From Ruegeria sp. AD91A (lineage in GTDB: Bacteria > Pseudomonadota > Alphaproteobacteria > Rhodobacterales > Rhodobacteraceae), in the NCBI RefSeq assembly GCF_003443535.1, contig NZ_CP031946.1, positions 1,426,001 to 1,490,000 of the forward strand: a stretch of DNA of 64,000 bases, in the 5' to 3' direction. The notes under the pieces were generated by a model. It was not told the DNA's origin, did no database searches, and was given only the letters and a program-made list of their open reading frames with translations. Both the position numbers and the translations under genes were made by a program. Positions 7,734 to 16,168 of this stretch are shown one piece after another (the first letter of the stretch is position 1; each line of letters opens with the position of its first letter).

Positions 7734-8989
7734 TATTCCACGATTTTGGCAGTCTCGACCACGGCGTGCAGCAGAACATCCGCCCCGGCTGCCGCCCATT
7801 CCTTGCTGATTTCCTCGGCCTCGTTATGGCTCAGCCCATCAACACAGGGGCACATGACCATCGCGGTCGGAGCAACCCTGTTGATCCAACAGGCGTCATG
7901 CCCCGCACCCGAAATGATATCGGTGTGCGAATAGCCCAGCCGTTCGGCTGCGTTTCGCACGGCAGACACGCAAGCTTCGTCAAATTTCACCGGATCGAAC
8001 CCACCGACTTTCTCGAATTCGATCTGAAGGCCCATCTCGTCAACGATATCCTCGGCAGCCATCCGCAGGCGGTTTTCCATGTCGGTGATCACCTCCAGCT
8101 CGGGCGAGCGGAAATCGACCGTAAACACCACCTTGCCCGGGATCACATTGCGTGAGTTCGGATAGACATCAATATGCCCCGCCGCACCCACCGCATGCGG
8201 AGCATGAGACCAGGCGATCTCGTCGACTTTTTCCAGGATCCGCGCCATGGCCAACCCGGCATTCTTGCGCATCGGCATCGGTGTCGATCCGGTATGAGCA
8301 TCCTTGCCCGTTACCGTGATCTGCGTCCAACTCAGCCCCTGACCGTGGGTGACGACGCCGATATCGTTGCCTTCGGCTTCAAGGATCGGCCCCTGTTCGA
8401 TATGCAACTCAAAGAACGCATGCATCTTGCGGGCGCCCACCTCTTCATCGCCTCGCCAGCCGATACGGTTCAACTCATCCCCGAACTTTTTGCCCTCAGC
8501 GTCTTCGCGGTTATATGCCCAATCCTGCGTGTGCATCCCTGCAAACACGCCCGAGGATAGCATAGCCGGTGCGTAACGCGTGCCTTCTTCGTTTGTCCAG
8601 TTGGTGGCGACGATCGGATGTTTTGTCTTGATCCCCAGGTCGTTCAGCGTCCGGATCAGTTCCAGCCCACCCAAGACACCCAGCACACCATCGTATTTAC
8701 CGCCTGTAGGCTGCGTATCCAGATGCGATCCCACGTAAACCGGCAACGCGTCCGGGTCGGTGCCTTCGCGGAGGGCGAACATGTTGCCCATCTGATCGAG
8801 CCCCATGGTACAGCCCGCTTCCTCGCACCACTTCTGGAACAGGGCGCGGCCTTCCGCGTCTTCATCCGTCAGGGTCTGGCGATTGTTGCCACCGGCGACA
8901 CCCGGGCCGATCTTGGCCAACTCCATCAGGCTGTCCCACAACCTGTCGCCATTGATCCTGAGATTCTGCGCCGGAGCTGCCATGTTCAT
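7733..8989 (-). CDS. M20-type Zn-dependent N-carbamoyl amino acid hydrolase (probable beta-ureidopropionase)
   Basis: Releases ammonia and CO2 from N-carbamoyl-beta-alanine or N-carbamoyl-aminoisobutyrate to give the beta-amino acid, the third step of the pathway. It has 418 aa, usual for the allantoate amidohydrolase/hydantoin carbamoylase family. Metal and catalytic motifs are GSHLDTQPTGGKYDGVLGVL (first His and bridging Asp), TNEEGTRY (Glu pair), ELHIEQGPILE (His) and SGAGHDACW (last His). The ATG at 8989 has AGGGAAG directly upstream. It is the first gene of the operon, and the RutR-type palindrome at 9033-9050 lies 44-61 nt upstream of its start. Allantoate or L-carbamoyl substrates cannot be excluded from sequence, but context favours the pyrimidine pathway. 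Confidence 0.88.
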   Translation of the reverse strand: MNMAAPAQNLRINGDRLWDSLMELAKIGPGVAGGNNRQTLTDEDAEGRALFQKWCEEAGCTMGLDQMGNMFALREGTDPDALPVYVGSHLDTQPTGGKYDGVLGVLGGLELIRTLNDLGIKTKHPIVATNWTNEEGTRYAPAMLSSGVFAGMHTQDWAYNREDAEGKKFGDELNRIGWRGDEEVGARKMHAFFELHIEQGPILEAEGNDIGVVTHGQGLSWTQITVTGKDAHTGSTPMPMRKNAGLAMARILEKVDEIAWSHAPHAVGAAGHIDVYPNSRNVIPGKVVFTVDFRSPELEVITDMENRLRMAAEDIVDEMGLQIEFEKVGGFDPVKFDEACVSAVRNAAERLGYSHTDIISGAGHDACWINRVAPTAMVMCPCVDGLSHNEAEEISKEWAAAGADVLLHAVVETAKIVE

Positions 8990-9032
8990 CTTCCCTGTTT
9001 GCTTGCGATTTAGCTCGCTTTTGGTGTCTTGA

Positions 9033-9050
9033 TTTGACCATATGGTCAAA
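9033..9050. promoter_or_regulatory. RutR-type operator
   Basis: TTTGACCATATGGTCAAA is a perfect 18-bp palindrome containing the E. coli RutR consensus TTGACCAnnTGGTCAA without a mismatch. It lies between the hydrolase gene (minus, start 8989) and the RutR-like regulator gene (plus, start 9156). It could therefore control both the catabolic operon and the regulator itself. Confidence 0.9.
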
Positions 9051-9155
9051 CTCACGCTATCACGGGTTCGGTATCAGTCAAGAATTTGCGCGGCACGGCT
9101 GAAATTTTCAGTGTATTCCGCACCTGTTCGACGAAAAAAGAGACACGTTGAAAAC

Positions 9156-9764
9156 ATGCCAAAAGACCGCGCACCGACTCGCATTCAGAAAAAGAACCGT
9201 GCTGCGATTCTAGAGGCTGCCTTGAATGTGTTTTCTGCTCACGGGTTTCGCGGAGCAACCGTTGATCAGATTGCGGCCGAAGCGGGTCTGAGCAAACCGA
9301 ACCTGCTGTATTATTTCCCTTCAAAAGAGGCGATCCATACAGAGCTGCTTTCCGGGTTGTTAGAGACCTGGCTGGCCCCGCTGCACGACCTGGACGCAAA
9401 CGGCGATCCAATGGAAGAAATCCTGGCATACATTCGGCGCAAGTTGCAGATGAGTCAGGAGTTACCACGCGAAAGCCGCCTTTTCGCCAACGAGCTTGTG
9501 CAGGGCGCGCCGCGCATTCATGATGCTTTGTCCAATGATCTCAAGGCACTGGTCGACGAAAAGACCACGATCCTTACCGGCTGGATGGATCAGGGAAAAA
9601 TCGCACGAGTGCATCCCTACCACCTGATGTTTTCGATCTGGGCCTTGACACAGCACTATGCTGATTTCGATGTTCAGGTTCGTGCAATTCTGGGCAACGA
9701 AGATCCGTTCGAGGGCGCAGAAACCTTTGTTGATACGTTGTACCGAAAGCTTCTGAGCCCCTGA
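9156..9764 (+). CDS. rutR: TetR-family regulator of pyrimidine catabolism, RutR-like
   Basis: DNA-binding regulator of 202 aa. The N-terminal helix-turn-helix is AALNVFSAHGFRGATVDQIA then EAGLSKPNLLYYFPSKEA, very close to the same stretch in E. coli RutR. The C-terminal domain also follows RutR: LETWLAPLHDL, ESRLFANEL, GAPRIHDALSNDLKALVDEK, GWMDQGKIA and IWALTQHYADF. E. coli RutR releases DNA when it binds uracil or thymine. The ATG at 9156 matches the usual N-terminal length; an upstream reading would extend into the operator region. The gene is divergent from the hydrolase-hydA-transport operon and convergent with preA. Confidence 0.9.
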   Translation: MPKDRAPTRIQKKNRAAILEAALNVFSAHGFRGATVDQIAAEAGLSKPNLLYYFPSKEAIHTELLSGLLETWLAPLHDLDANGDPMEEILAYIRRKLQMSQELPRESRLFANELVQGAPRIHDALSNDLKALVDEKTTILTGWMDQGKIARVHPYHLMFSIWALTQHYADFDVQVRAILGNEDPFEGAETFVDTLYRKLLSP

Positions 9765-9767
9765 AAA

Positions 9768-9791
9768 AAGGGGCCGCAAAAACGGCCCCTT
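9768..9791 (-). terminator. Terminator between rutR and preA
   Basis: Nine-bp perfect stem AAGGGGCCG / CGGCCCCTT with a six-base loop. Read on the minus strand it is followed by TTTTTT, giving a good rho-independent terminator for the preT-preA operon, 20 nt past the preA stop. On the plus strand the T-run is short, so it is a weaker end for rutR. Confidence 0.82.
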
Positions 9792-9811
9792 GACGATCTG
9801 TCGCAATCCCC

Positions 9812-11116
9812 TCATTCGGCCGCTTTGGCCATTGGGTTGTTCGGATGCGTCGTCCAGTTCGCATAAGTTGGCTGGACTTCTTTTCCGGTTCGGGGATCAA
9901 CCTCGCCCGCTGCCATCGGCACCATATCGATGCAGCCTTCGATCGGGCAAACATCGACGCAGAGGTTACAGGCGACGCATTCGTCATCCATCACCTCGAA
10001 GACGCGGTCCTCGGACATGGAAATCGCCTGATGGCTGGTGTCTTCACAGGCCGCGTAACACCGGCCACACTTGATGCACTGATCCTGATCGATCTTGGCT
10101 TTGGCGATGAAGTTGAGGTTCAGATACTGCCAGTCGGTGACATTGGGCACCGCGCGCCCGATCACCTCGTCGACGCTTGAATATCCCTTTTCGTCCATCC
10201 ATTCCGACAGACCCGCCGTCAGTTCGTCGATGATCTTGAAGCCATAGGTCATCGCGGCTGTACACACCTGAACGTTGCCACAGCCCAACGAGATGAACTC
10301 GGCCGCATCGCGCCATGTGGTGACGCCGCCGATGCCGGAAATGGGCAGGCCTCGCGTCGCCTCGGCCCGCGCGATCTCGGACACCATCGACAGGGCAATC
10401 GGCTTTACTGCCGGGCCGCAATACCCACCGTGACTACCCCTGCCGTCAATCGAAGGTTCAGGGCTGAACGTGTCCAGATTGACGCTGGTGATCGAATTGA
10501 TTGTGTTGATCAGCGACACCGCATCCGCGCCGCCATTTCTGGCGGCCGCAGCCGGTTTACGGATGTCAGTTATGTTTGGCGTAAGCTTCACGATGACCGG
10601 GCGGTCATAGTATTTCTTGCACCAGCGTGTGACCATCTCGATATATTCAGGAACCTGCCCAACGGCCGAGCCCATACCGCGTTCGCTCATCCCATGCGGA
10701 CAGCCGAAGTTCAGCTCGATCCCGTCGGCACCAGTCTCAGCCACACGCGGCAGTATCGCCTTCCACGCCTCTTCCTCGCATGGCACCATGATTGACGCGA
10801 TCAGAGCACGGTCCGGGTAATCTGATTTGACCCGCGCCATTTCCTCAAGGTTTACCTCAAGCGGACGATCAGTGATCAGTTCAATATTGTTAAGGCCCAG
10901 CAATCTGCGATCAGCGCCATAAATTGCGCCATAACGCGGGCCATTCACGTTCACGACCGGAGGTCCCTCGGACCCAAGAGTTTTCCAGACAACGCCGCCC
11001 CATCCCGCTTCGAACGCGCGGCGAACGTTGTATTCCTTGTCCGTCGGCGGCGCAGAGGCCAGCCAGTACGGGTTGGGGCTGGAAATGCCCAGAAAGTTTG
11101 TCGTCAGATCGGCCAT
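9812..11116 (-). CDS. preA: NAD-dependent dihydropyrimidine dehydrogenase subunit PreA
   Basis: Catalytic subunit that reduces uracil or thymine to the dihydropyrimidine, 434 aa. The N-terminal part is an FMN-binding barrel of the dihydroorotate dehydrogenase type. The proton-donor cysteine lies in ELNFGCPHGMSERGMG, and flavin-site motifs such as KLTPNITDI and GIGGVTTWRDA are present. The C-terminus carries two 4Fe-4S clusters, CIKCGRCYAACEDTSHQ and CVACNLCVDVCPIEGC. PreT in the same operon provides the NADH/FAD module. A methyltransferase gene sits between the two subunits. The start ATG is preceded by GGGAAGG. Confidence 0.94.
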   Translation of the reverse strand: MADLTTNFLGISSPNPYWLASAPPTDKEYNVRRAFEAGWGGVVWKTLGSEGPPVVNVNGPRYGAIYGADRRLLGLNNIELITDRPLEVNLEEMARVKSDYPDRALIASIMVPCEEEAWKAILPRVAETGADGIELNFGCPHGMSERGMGSAVGQVPEYIEMVTRWCKKYYDRPVIVKLTPNITDIRKPAAAARNGGADAVSLINTINSITSVNLDTFSPEPSIDGRGSHGGYCGPAVKPIALSMVSEIARAEATRGLPISGIGGVTTWRDAAEFISLGCGNVQVCTAAMTYGFKIIDELTAGLSEWMDEKGYSSVDEVIGRAVPNVTDWQYLNLNFIAKAKIDQDQCIKCGRCYAACEDTSHQAISMSEDRVFEVMDDECVACNLCVDVCPIEGCIDMVPMAAGEVDPRTGKEVQPTYANWTTHPNNPMAKAAE

Positions 11117-11134
11117 GGCTTCTCCCTTCCCGGC

Positions 11135-11971
11135 TCAGCCGGTTTTTTTGAATATCATTTCGGTCGGGCGAATGCGCCCGGCCTTGAGGTTTTTGACGTA
11201 GTTTTGGAACTTTTCGGGCGCCGTTTCGCCCATCATCAGGTGGATACCCAGCGGTGCTGGCCCGGTCTCGGCTATCTTGGCAAACACGTCCTCGAAGAAT
11301 TGGATCGCAAACGCGGTGCGGTCTGTTTCGGTGACCAATTCAAGACCAGCCTTCTTTGCGGCGTCCTTATAGACATCCGGCGCGTGAACAAAGGAGGTTT
11401 CTGGCAAAGTGGACCAGGGAAGCGGAAAAGCCAGCGGCTCATCCACCTCTCCGCCCATGACGTCGAACAGGGCAAAGGTGCCTCCAGCGGCAAGTGCGCG
11501 CGATACTTCGGCGAACAGACCTGCCTTGTCTTCGATATTCATGCCCACATGCATCATGATGGCGAGGTCGAACCCCGCATCCGGCACAGGCATGTCCAGT
11601 GCACTGCCAACGTGAAAGCTGGCCTTTTCAGAATGACCGACCAGATCACTGAGCGCGGCGGCGGTTTCAACGAACTCTGGTGTCAGGTCGACCCCTGTTA
11701 CCGTTGAATCATATTTGTCCACTATGTACCGGGATGTGCCTCCGATGCCGCATCCGACATCCAGAACACGTGTCGCATGGGTCGGCGAAAGCTGCGCAAA
11801 CAGGTTGTCGGTTGCAAGAACGCCGCCTGTATGGAACTCATCCCCAGCCTTCAGATCAGCGACCGTGGCCGCATCCGGGTCGATGCCGCTGGCCTCCAGT
11901 GCCGCGCGGACGCGTTCGGTCAGTGCACCGGTAGTGTAATGTTGAGCAACAGCTTGTTCGATCTGGGACAT
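11135..11971 (-). CDS. Class I SAM-dependent methyltransferase within the preT-preA operon
   Basis: Predicted methyltransferase of 278 aa. The SAM-binding motif I is RVLDVGCGIGGTSRYIV, followed by VTGVDLTPEFV (acidic loop) and FDLAIMMHVGMNI, which fits the UbiE/sarcosine-dimethylglycine methyltransferase-like class. It lies 18 nt upstream of preA and 46 nt downstream of preT on the same strand, so it is probably co-transcribed. GAGG sits 7 nt before the ATG. A methyltransferase is not part of the known reductive pyrimidine route, so its substrate is unknown. Confidence 0.84.
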   Translation of the reverse strand: MSQIEQAVAQHYTTGALTERVRAALEASGIDPDAATVADLKAGDEFHTGGVLATDNLFAQLSPTHATRVLDVGCGIGGTSRYIVDKYDSTVTGVDLTPEFVETAAALSDLVGHSEKASFHVGSALDMPVPDAGFDLAIMMHVGMNIEDKAGLFAEVSRALAAGGTFALFDVMGGEVDEPLAFPLPWSTLPETSFVHAPDVYKDAAKKAGLELVTETDRTAFAIQFFEDVFAKIAETGPAPLGIHLMMGETAPEKFQNYVKNLKAGRIRPTEMIFKKTG

Positions 11972-12017
11972 GGGAATACCTCAGCAGCGAAAGGAATGGG
12001 GTGAATACCCCACCCTA

Positions 12018-13352
12018 TCACGAAAAGAGCGTCGCGTGGATGTCCATCGCTGCGTCCCGGCCCTCAGCAACAGCGGTTACGGTCAGGTCTTCCCCTCCCG
12101 AGGCGCAGTCGCCACCAGCCCAGGTACCGGCCACGGAGGTTCGGCCAGCCCCGCTGACGGCTATCTTGTTGCCGTCCAGCGTCAGCCCGTCCGGTGTGCC
12201 TTCCAGCGTCTGCCCAATAGCCTTGAGCACTTGATCTGCTGGCAGGCGGATCATCTCTCCGGTTCCAGTGAGCTGACCGTTCTGGCTGGATGTATATTCC
12301 AACTCAATCTCGGCCGCTGCACCATTGCCGTGTACGGCCACTGGCTGAACATTTGTCAAAATCCGAACACCGTGCGACGCTGCCAGATCCTGCTCGTACC
12401 GGCTGGCCCCCATAGCGTCGCGGCCACGACGATAGGCAATGGTCACATGTTCCGCGCCCAGAAGCTTGGACTTCACAGCAGCATCCACCGCGGTCATGCC
12501 TCCGCCGATAACGACCACATTCCGCCCAACGGGCAGATTGGCAAGGTCACTGGCCTGCCGCACGTCCGAGATGAAATCGACCGCAGCCCGTACTCCGTCT
12601 TTATCGACACCGCCTGCACGCAGGGCGTTGACGCCAGCAAGACCAATGGACAGAAACACCGCGTCGTAGTTTTCGACCAGCCCATCCAATGAGATGCTTT
12701 CGCCCAAAACCGAACCGGTCTCGATTGCAATCCCGCCGATTTTCAGCAGCCAGTCCACCTCGGCCTGTGCAAAATCGTTGGTCGATTTGTAGGCCGCAAT
12801 ACCGTATTCATTCAGGCCGCCGGGTTTGGGCTTGCTTTCATGGATCACCACATCATGGCCCAGCATGGCCAGCCGGTGGGCGCATGCCAGACCCGCAGGC
12901 CCAGCCCCCACAACCGCAACTGTCTTACCGGTCGAAGGCGCACGTTCGAACGGATGCACACCCGAGGCCATGATTTCATCGGTGGCAAAACGTTGCAGGC
13001 GCCCGATTTCAACCGGTTTGCCTTCGGCGGCTTCGCGAACACAGGCCTCTTCGCACAGTGTTTCGGTTGGACAGACCCGAGCGCACATTCCGCCCAGAAT
13101 GTTCTGTTCCAGGATCGTGCGCCCTGCTGATTGCGGTTGACCGGCTTGAATCTGGCGAATGAACAACGGGATATCGATATCCGTTGGACAGGCCGTAACG
13201 CATGGTGCGTCGTAGCAAAAATAACAGCGATCTGCGGCTACTGCGGCCTCATGCTGCGCAAGTGGCGGATGCAGATCGGTGAAATTTGAGGTCAGCTCAT
13301 CGCTTGAAAGCCGCCCGGCTACGATACCGGGTGCCATCTGGCCCTGTGCCAT
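12018..13352 (-). CDS. preT: Dihydropyrimidine dehydrogenase subunit PreT (NAD/FAD, glutamate-synthase small-subunit-like)
   Basis: Electron-input subunit of dihydropyrimidine dehydrogenase, 444 aa. The N-terminal region holds the GltD-type cysteine clusters CYFCYDAPCVTACPTDIDIP and MCARVCPTETLCEEACVR. It is followed by an FAD site VAVVGAGPAGLACAHRLAML and an NAD site NVVVIGGGMTAVDAAVKSK, and ends with the GTWAGGDCASG flavin motif. The ATG at 13352 is chosen because GGGAG lies 7 nt upstream; an upstream Met would overlap the putative operator. It is the first gene of preT-methyltransferase-preA. Confidence 0.92.
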   Translation of the reverse strand: MAQGQMAPGIVAGRLSSDELTSNFTDLHPPLAQHEAAVAADRCYFCYDAPCVTACPTDIDIPLFIRQIQAGQPQSAGRTILEQNILGGMCARVCPTETLCEEACVREAAEGKPVEIGRLQRFATDEIMASGVHPFERAPSTGKTVAVVGAGPAGLACAHRLAMLGHDVVIHESKPKPGGLNEYGIAAYKSTNDFAQAEVDWLLKIGGIAIETGSVLGESISLDGLVENYDAVFLSIGLAGVNALRAGGVDKDGVRAAVDFISDVRQASDLANLPVGRNVVVIGGGMTAVDAAVKSKLLGAEHVTIAYRRGRDAMGASRYEQDLAASHGVRILTNVQPVAVHGNGAAAEIELEYTSSQNGQLTGTGEMIRLPADQVLKAIGQTLEGTPDGLTLDGNKIAVSGAGRTSVAGTWAGGDCASGGEDLTVTAVAEGRDAAMDIHATLFS

Positions 13353-13805
13353 CACTCTACTCCCTGTAGATATGTTTGTTATGCTCTCAGCTTGCCACAA
13401 ATAAATTTTTTATCAATTGGTAAAATTTGTCAAATGATCAAAAAATGACAAGCCCAGTCAAAACACCTGCATTCTCAGGCGCTTCACCCGCGAACTGAAC
13501 ACAAAAAACGACGTATAACTGGGGCAGGTGTTCGGATTTGACAGAAATACACCCGCCTTCAGGCTGTGCGGGGATCAAAAAAACGGCCCACTGAGCATGG
13601 CACGTCGCCGATTTCTCCCTTCCATATGGACTGTGAAACCCTCGAGATGTCTGCAAAGACCACCTTGCGCGAACCCTTCCTCGGCCCGGTGAAGGGAATG
13701 ACATAGATGATGAAAAATCAAACTATCGGCTTTTGACGCCCCACTCCGCTTGCTGTAATCCGGACCAAGGGTGCCGGTTCCGGCAGCTTTCAGGAATGGG
13801 CACAG
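13353..13805. other. Intergenic region upstream of preT
   Basis: About 450 bp without a credible gene. The preT-proximal end is AT-rich and holds the operator-like palindrome at 13408-13425. The remainder must contain the promoter for the gene at 13806, but no clear -35/-10 pair, RNA gene or repeat was recognised. Confidence 0.5.
13408..13425. promoter_or_regulatory. Second RutR-like operator candidate upstream of preT
   Basis: TTTTATCAATTGGTAAAA is an imperfect palindrome. It shares the spacing and most of the core of the RutR box (TT-A-CA-nn-TGGT-AA against TTGACCAnnTGGTCAA). It begins 56 nt upstream of the preT start. A weaker related stretch, TTTGTCAAATGATCAAA, follows at 13426-13442. 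The match is suggestive, not consensus. Confidence 0.5.
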
Positions 13806-14801
13806 ATGCAGGCAAGTTCTCAGAATTTCAACATCGCGGTTGTCGGGCAAAACAACCGCCTGCAATACGAGGCCCTGTTGTTCGCGGCCTCGCTTCGCCA
13901 TTGCTCACCTGAGTTCAAGGGCAGGTTGTTTGTCGCCACACCCAACCCGGGCCCGCGCTGGAAGCACGACCCCAGCATTCAGGACGAGGACGTTCTGAGG
14001 GCCCTGAACCAGTTGGATGTCGAAATCCTGCCATTCGACTCGCATGTTTTTGGTGAAAGCTACCCTTATGGCAACAAGATCGAGGCTTTGTTGGCCCTGC
14101 CGGAAGGTGAACCCTTTGTGTTCTTCGATACGGACACGCTGATCACCGGTGACATCACAAGCGTTCCGTTCGATTTCGACCGCCCCGGAGCCTCATTGAA
14201 GGTCGAGGGCACGTGGCCAAAGCCGACGCTGTACGGCCCCGGCTTTGACGGTATCTGGCGGGCGCTTTATGCGCGCTTCGGGCTGGATTTCGAAAGCTCG
14301 GTGGATCCGGACCAACCCGATGGTTACTGGCGGCGCTACCTTTACTTCAACGCGGGTTACTTCTTTTACAAATGCCCCAGGATTTTCGGTGAACGGTACC
14401 TGGACTACGCAAGAACTATCCGAGATGAAAACATTCCCGAATTGACGGGCCAGAACCTTGACCCATGGCTGGATCAGGCGGCCCTGCCGCTGGTCATTCA
14501 TTCTTTCGGCGGCGGGCGGGATGCTTTGCCTGACGGGCTTCTGGACGGTTCCGTCAGCTGCCACTATCGCCTGTTCCCTTTGCTTTATGCCCGCGAAAGC
14601 GATCACGTGATCGATGTGCTGGAAACCGTCGTGGCCCCCAACAAGATCAAAAAAGTGCTCAAACAGTATGATCCGCTGAAAAAGCTGGTTCTTCAGGGGA
14701 AAGGCGCGAAAATCCGCGGCCTGTTTGATCAGGACAACCTGCCGCGACGGGAGCAGGCGCTGCGCAACGCGATCAAAAGCAAAGGCCTCTGGCTGCGCTG
14801 A
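13806..14801 (+). CDS. Putative glycosyltransferase with DxD motif
   Basis: Hypothetical protein of 331 aa resembling GT-A fold glycosyltransferases. It starts with NFNIAVVGQNNRLQYEALLF, has a nucleotide-sugar type DxD segment in PFVFFDTDTLITGDI (about residues 100-115), and later YFNAGYFFYKCPRIFGERYL and DQAALPLVIHSF, which resemble the acceptor-side FNAG and DQ motifs of GT8/GT32-like enzymes. No signal peptide or membrane segment is seen. It stands alone between the pre operon and the sulfhydrylase gene, so donor and acceptor are unknown. The start ATG follows a weak AGGAATGGG ribosome site. Confidence 0.65.
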   Translation: MQASSQNFNIAVVGQNNRLQYEALLFAASLRHCSPEFKGRLFVATPNPGPRWKHDPSIQDEDVLRALNQLDVEILPFDSHVFGESYPYGNKIEALLALPEGEPFVFFDTDTLITGDITSVPFDFDRPGASLKVEGTWPKPTLYGPGFDGIWRALYARFGLDFESSVDPDQPDGYWRRYLYFNAGYFFYKCPRIFGERYLDYARTIRDENIPELTGQNLDPWLDQAALPLVIHSFGGGRDALPDGLLDGSVSCHYRLFPLLYARESDHVIDVLETVVAPNKIKKVLKQYDPLKKLVLQGKGAKIRGLFDQDNLPRREQALRNAIKSKGLWLR

Positions 14802-14873
14802 CAGGATCGTTGTGCGCAGGCGGGCAATGGCCTACAGATTCCGCAAGACAGATACCAACAGGAGATTTTCAAG

Positions 14874-16166
14874 ATGTCTGACGGCCCGACCTACGGTTTC
14901 GACACATTGCAAATTCATGCGGGCGCCCGCCCCGACCCGGCGACCGGAGCGCGCCAGACACCGATTTATCAGACAACTGCCTATGTGTTCCGCGATGCGG
15001 ACCACGCAGCGGCCTTGTTCAACCTGCAAGAGGTGGGCTTTATCTATTCCCGCCTGACCAACCCAACCGTCGCCGTTCTGCAGGAACGCGTGGCGACGCT
15101 TGAGGGCGGCGTCGGCGCAGTCTGCTGCTCGTCCGGGCATGCAGCACAGATCATGGCGCTGTTCCCGTTGATGGGACCGGGTTGCAACGTTGTCGCCTCG
15201 ACCCGTCTGTATGGCGGCACGGTCACGCAGTTCAGCCAGACGATCAAACGTTTTGGCTGGTCGGCAAAATTCGTAGACACCGATGATCTGGATGCCGTGA
15301 AAGCTGCCATCGACGAAAACACCCGCGCGGTTTTCTGCGAATCCATCGCCAACCCTGGCGGTTATGTGACTGATGTCCGTGCGTTGGCAGACGTTTCTGA
15401 TGCTGCGGGCATCCCGCTGATCGTCGACAACACCTCAGCCACGCCTTACCTGTGCCGCCCGATTGAGCACGGTGCGACGCTGGTTGTGCATTCGACCACC
15501 AAGTACCTGACCGGCAACGGCACTGTCACTGGCGGGTGCATCGTGGATTCGGGCACGTTCGACTGGTCCGCGAATGACAAATTCCCGTCACTGAGCGAAC
15601 CTGAACCAGCGTATCACGGCCTGAAGTTCCACGAGACCTTTGGCCCGCTGGCCTTCACGTTCCACGGTATTGCCATTGGCCTGCGCGATCTGGGTATGAC
15701 AATGAACCCACAGGCAGCCCATTACACGCTGATGGGAATCGAAACACTGTCGCTGCGGATGGAGCGTCACGTTGAAAACGCCCAGAAAATCGCTGCGTGG
15801 CTGGAAGCGGATGACCGGGTGGAATACGTCACCTATGCGGGATTGCCGTCATCGCCTTACAAGGACCGGGTCAAGTCACAATATCCACGTGGCGCCGGTG
15901 CATTGTTCACCTTTGCGGTGAAGGGTGGCTATGACGCCTGTATCAAACTGGTCAACGCCCTTGAGATTTTCAGCCATGTGGCCAATCTGGGTGACGCACG
16001 CTCGCTGATCATTCACTCGGCCTCGACCACCCACCGACAACTGACGCCGGAACAGCAGGAGGCTGCCGGCGCAGGTCCGGGCGTGGTGCGTGTTTCCATC
16101 GGGATCGAGGACGTGAACGATCTGATCGCGGATCTTGATCAAGCTCTGGCTAAAGCCAGCGCCTGA
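14874..16166 (+). CDS. metY: O-acetylhomoserine aminocarboxypropyltransferase (sulfhydrylase)
   Basis: PLP enzyme that makes homocysteine from O-acetylhomoserine and sulfide in methionine synthesis. It is 430 aa, the normal length for MetY and longer than the roughly 390-aa cystathionine gamma-synthases. The N-terminus GFDTLQIHAGARPDPATGAR and YSRLTNPTVAVLQERVATLEGG are family hallmarks. The PLP lysine lies in VVHSTTKYLTGNG, and VDNTSATPYLCRPIEHGA precedes it. AGGAG sits 9 nt before the ATG. It is followed 2 nt later by a GNAT gene, so the two are probably co-transcribed. No SAM riboswitch was recognised in the 72-nt leader. Confidence 0.92.
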   Translation: MSDGPTYGFDTLQIHAGARPDPATGARQTPIYQTTAYVFRDADHAAALFNLQEVGFIYSRLTNPTVAVLQERVATLEGGVGAVCCSSGHAAQIMALFPLMGPGCNVVASTRLYGGTVTQFSQTIKRFGWSAKFVDTDDLDAVKAAIDENTRAVFCESIANPGGYVTDVRALADVSDAAGIPLIVDNTSATPYLCRPIEHGATLVVHSTTKYLTGNGTVTGGCIVDSGTFDWSANDKFPSLSEPEPAYHGLKFHETFGPLAFTFHGIAIGLRDLGMTMNPQAAHYTLMGIETLSLRMERHVENAQKIAAWLEADDRVEYVTYAGLPSSPYKDRVKSQYPRGAGALFTFAVKGGYDACIKLVNALEIFSHVANLGDARSLIIHSASTTHRQLTPEQQEAAGAGPGVVRVSIGIEDVNDLIADLDQALAKASA

Positions 16167-16168
16167 CG

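Noticed and set aside
13438..13901. Short minus-strand frames between preT and the glycosyltransferase
   Set aside because: No ribosome sites, partly overlap the well-supported gene at 13806, and no motif.
14802..14873. SAM riboswitch in front of metY
   Set aside because: The leader has only 72 nt and no recognisable SAM-II or SAM-V type conserved boxes.
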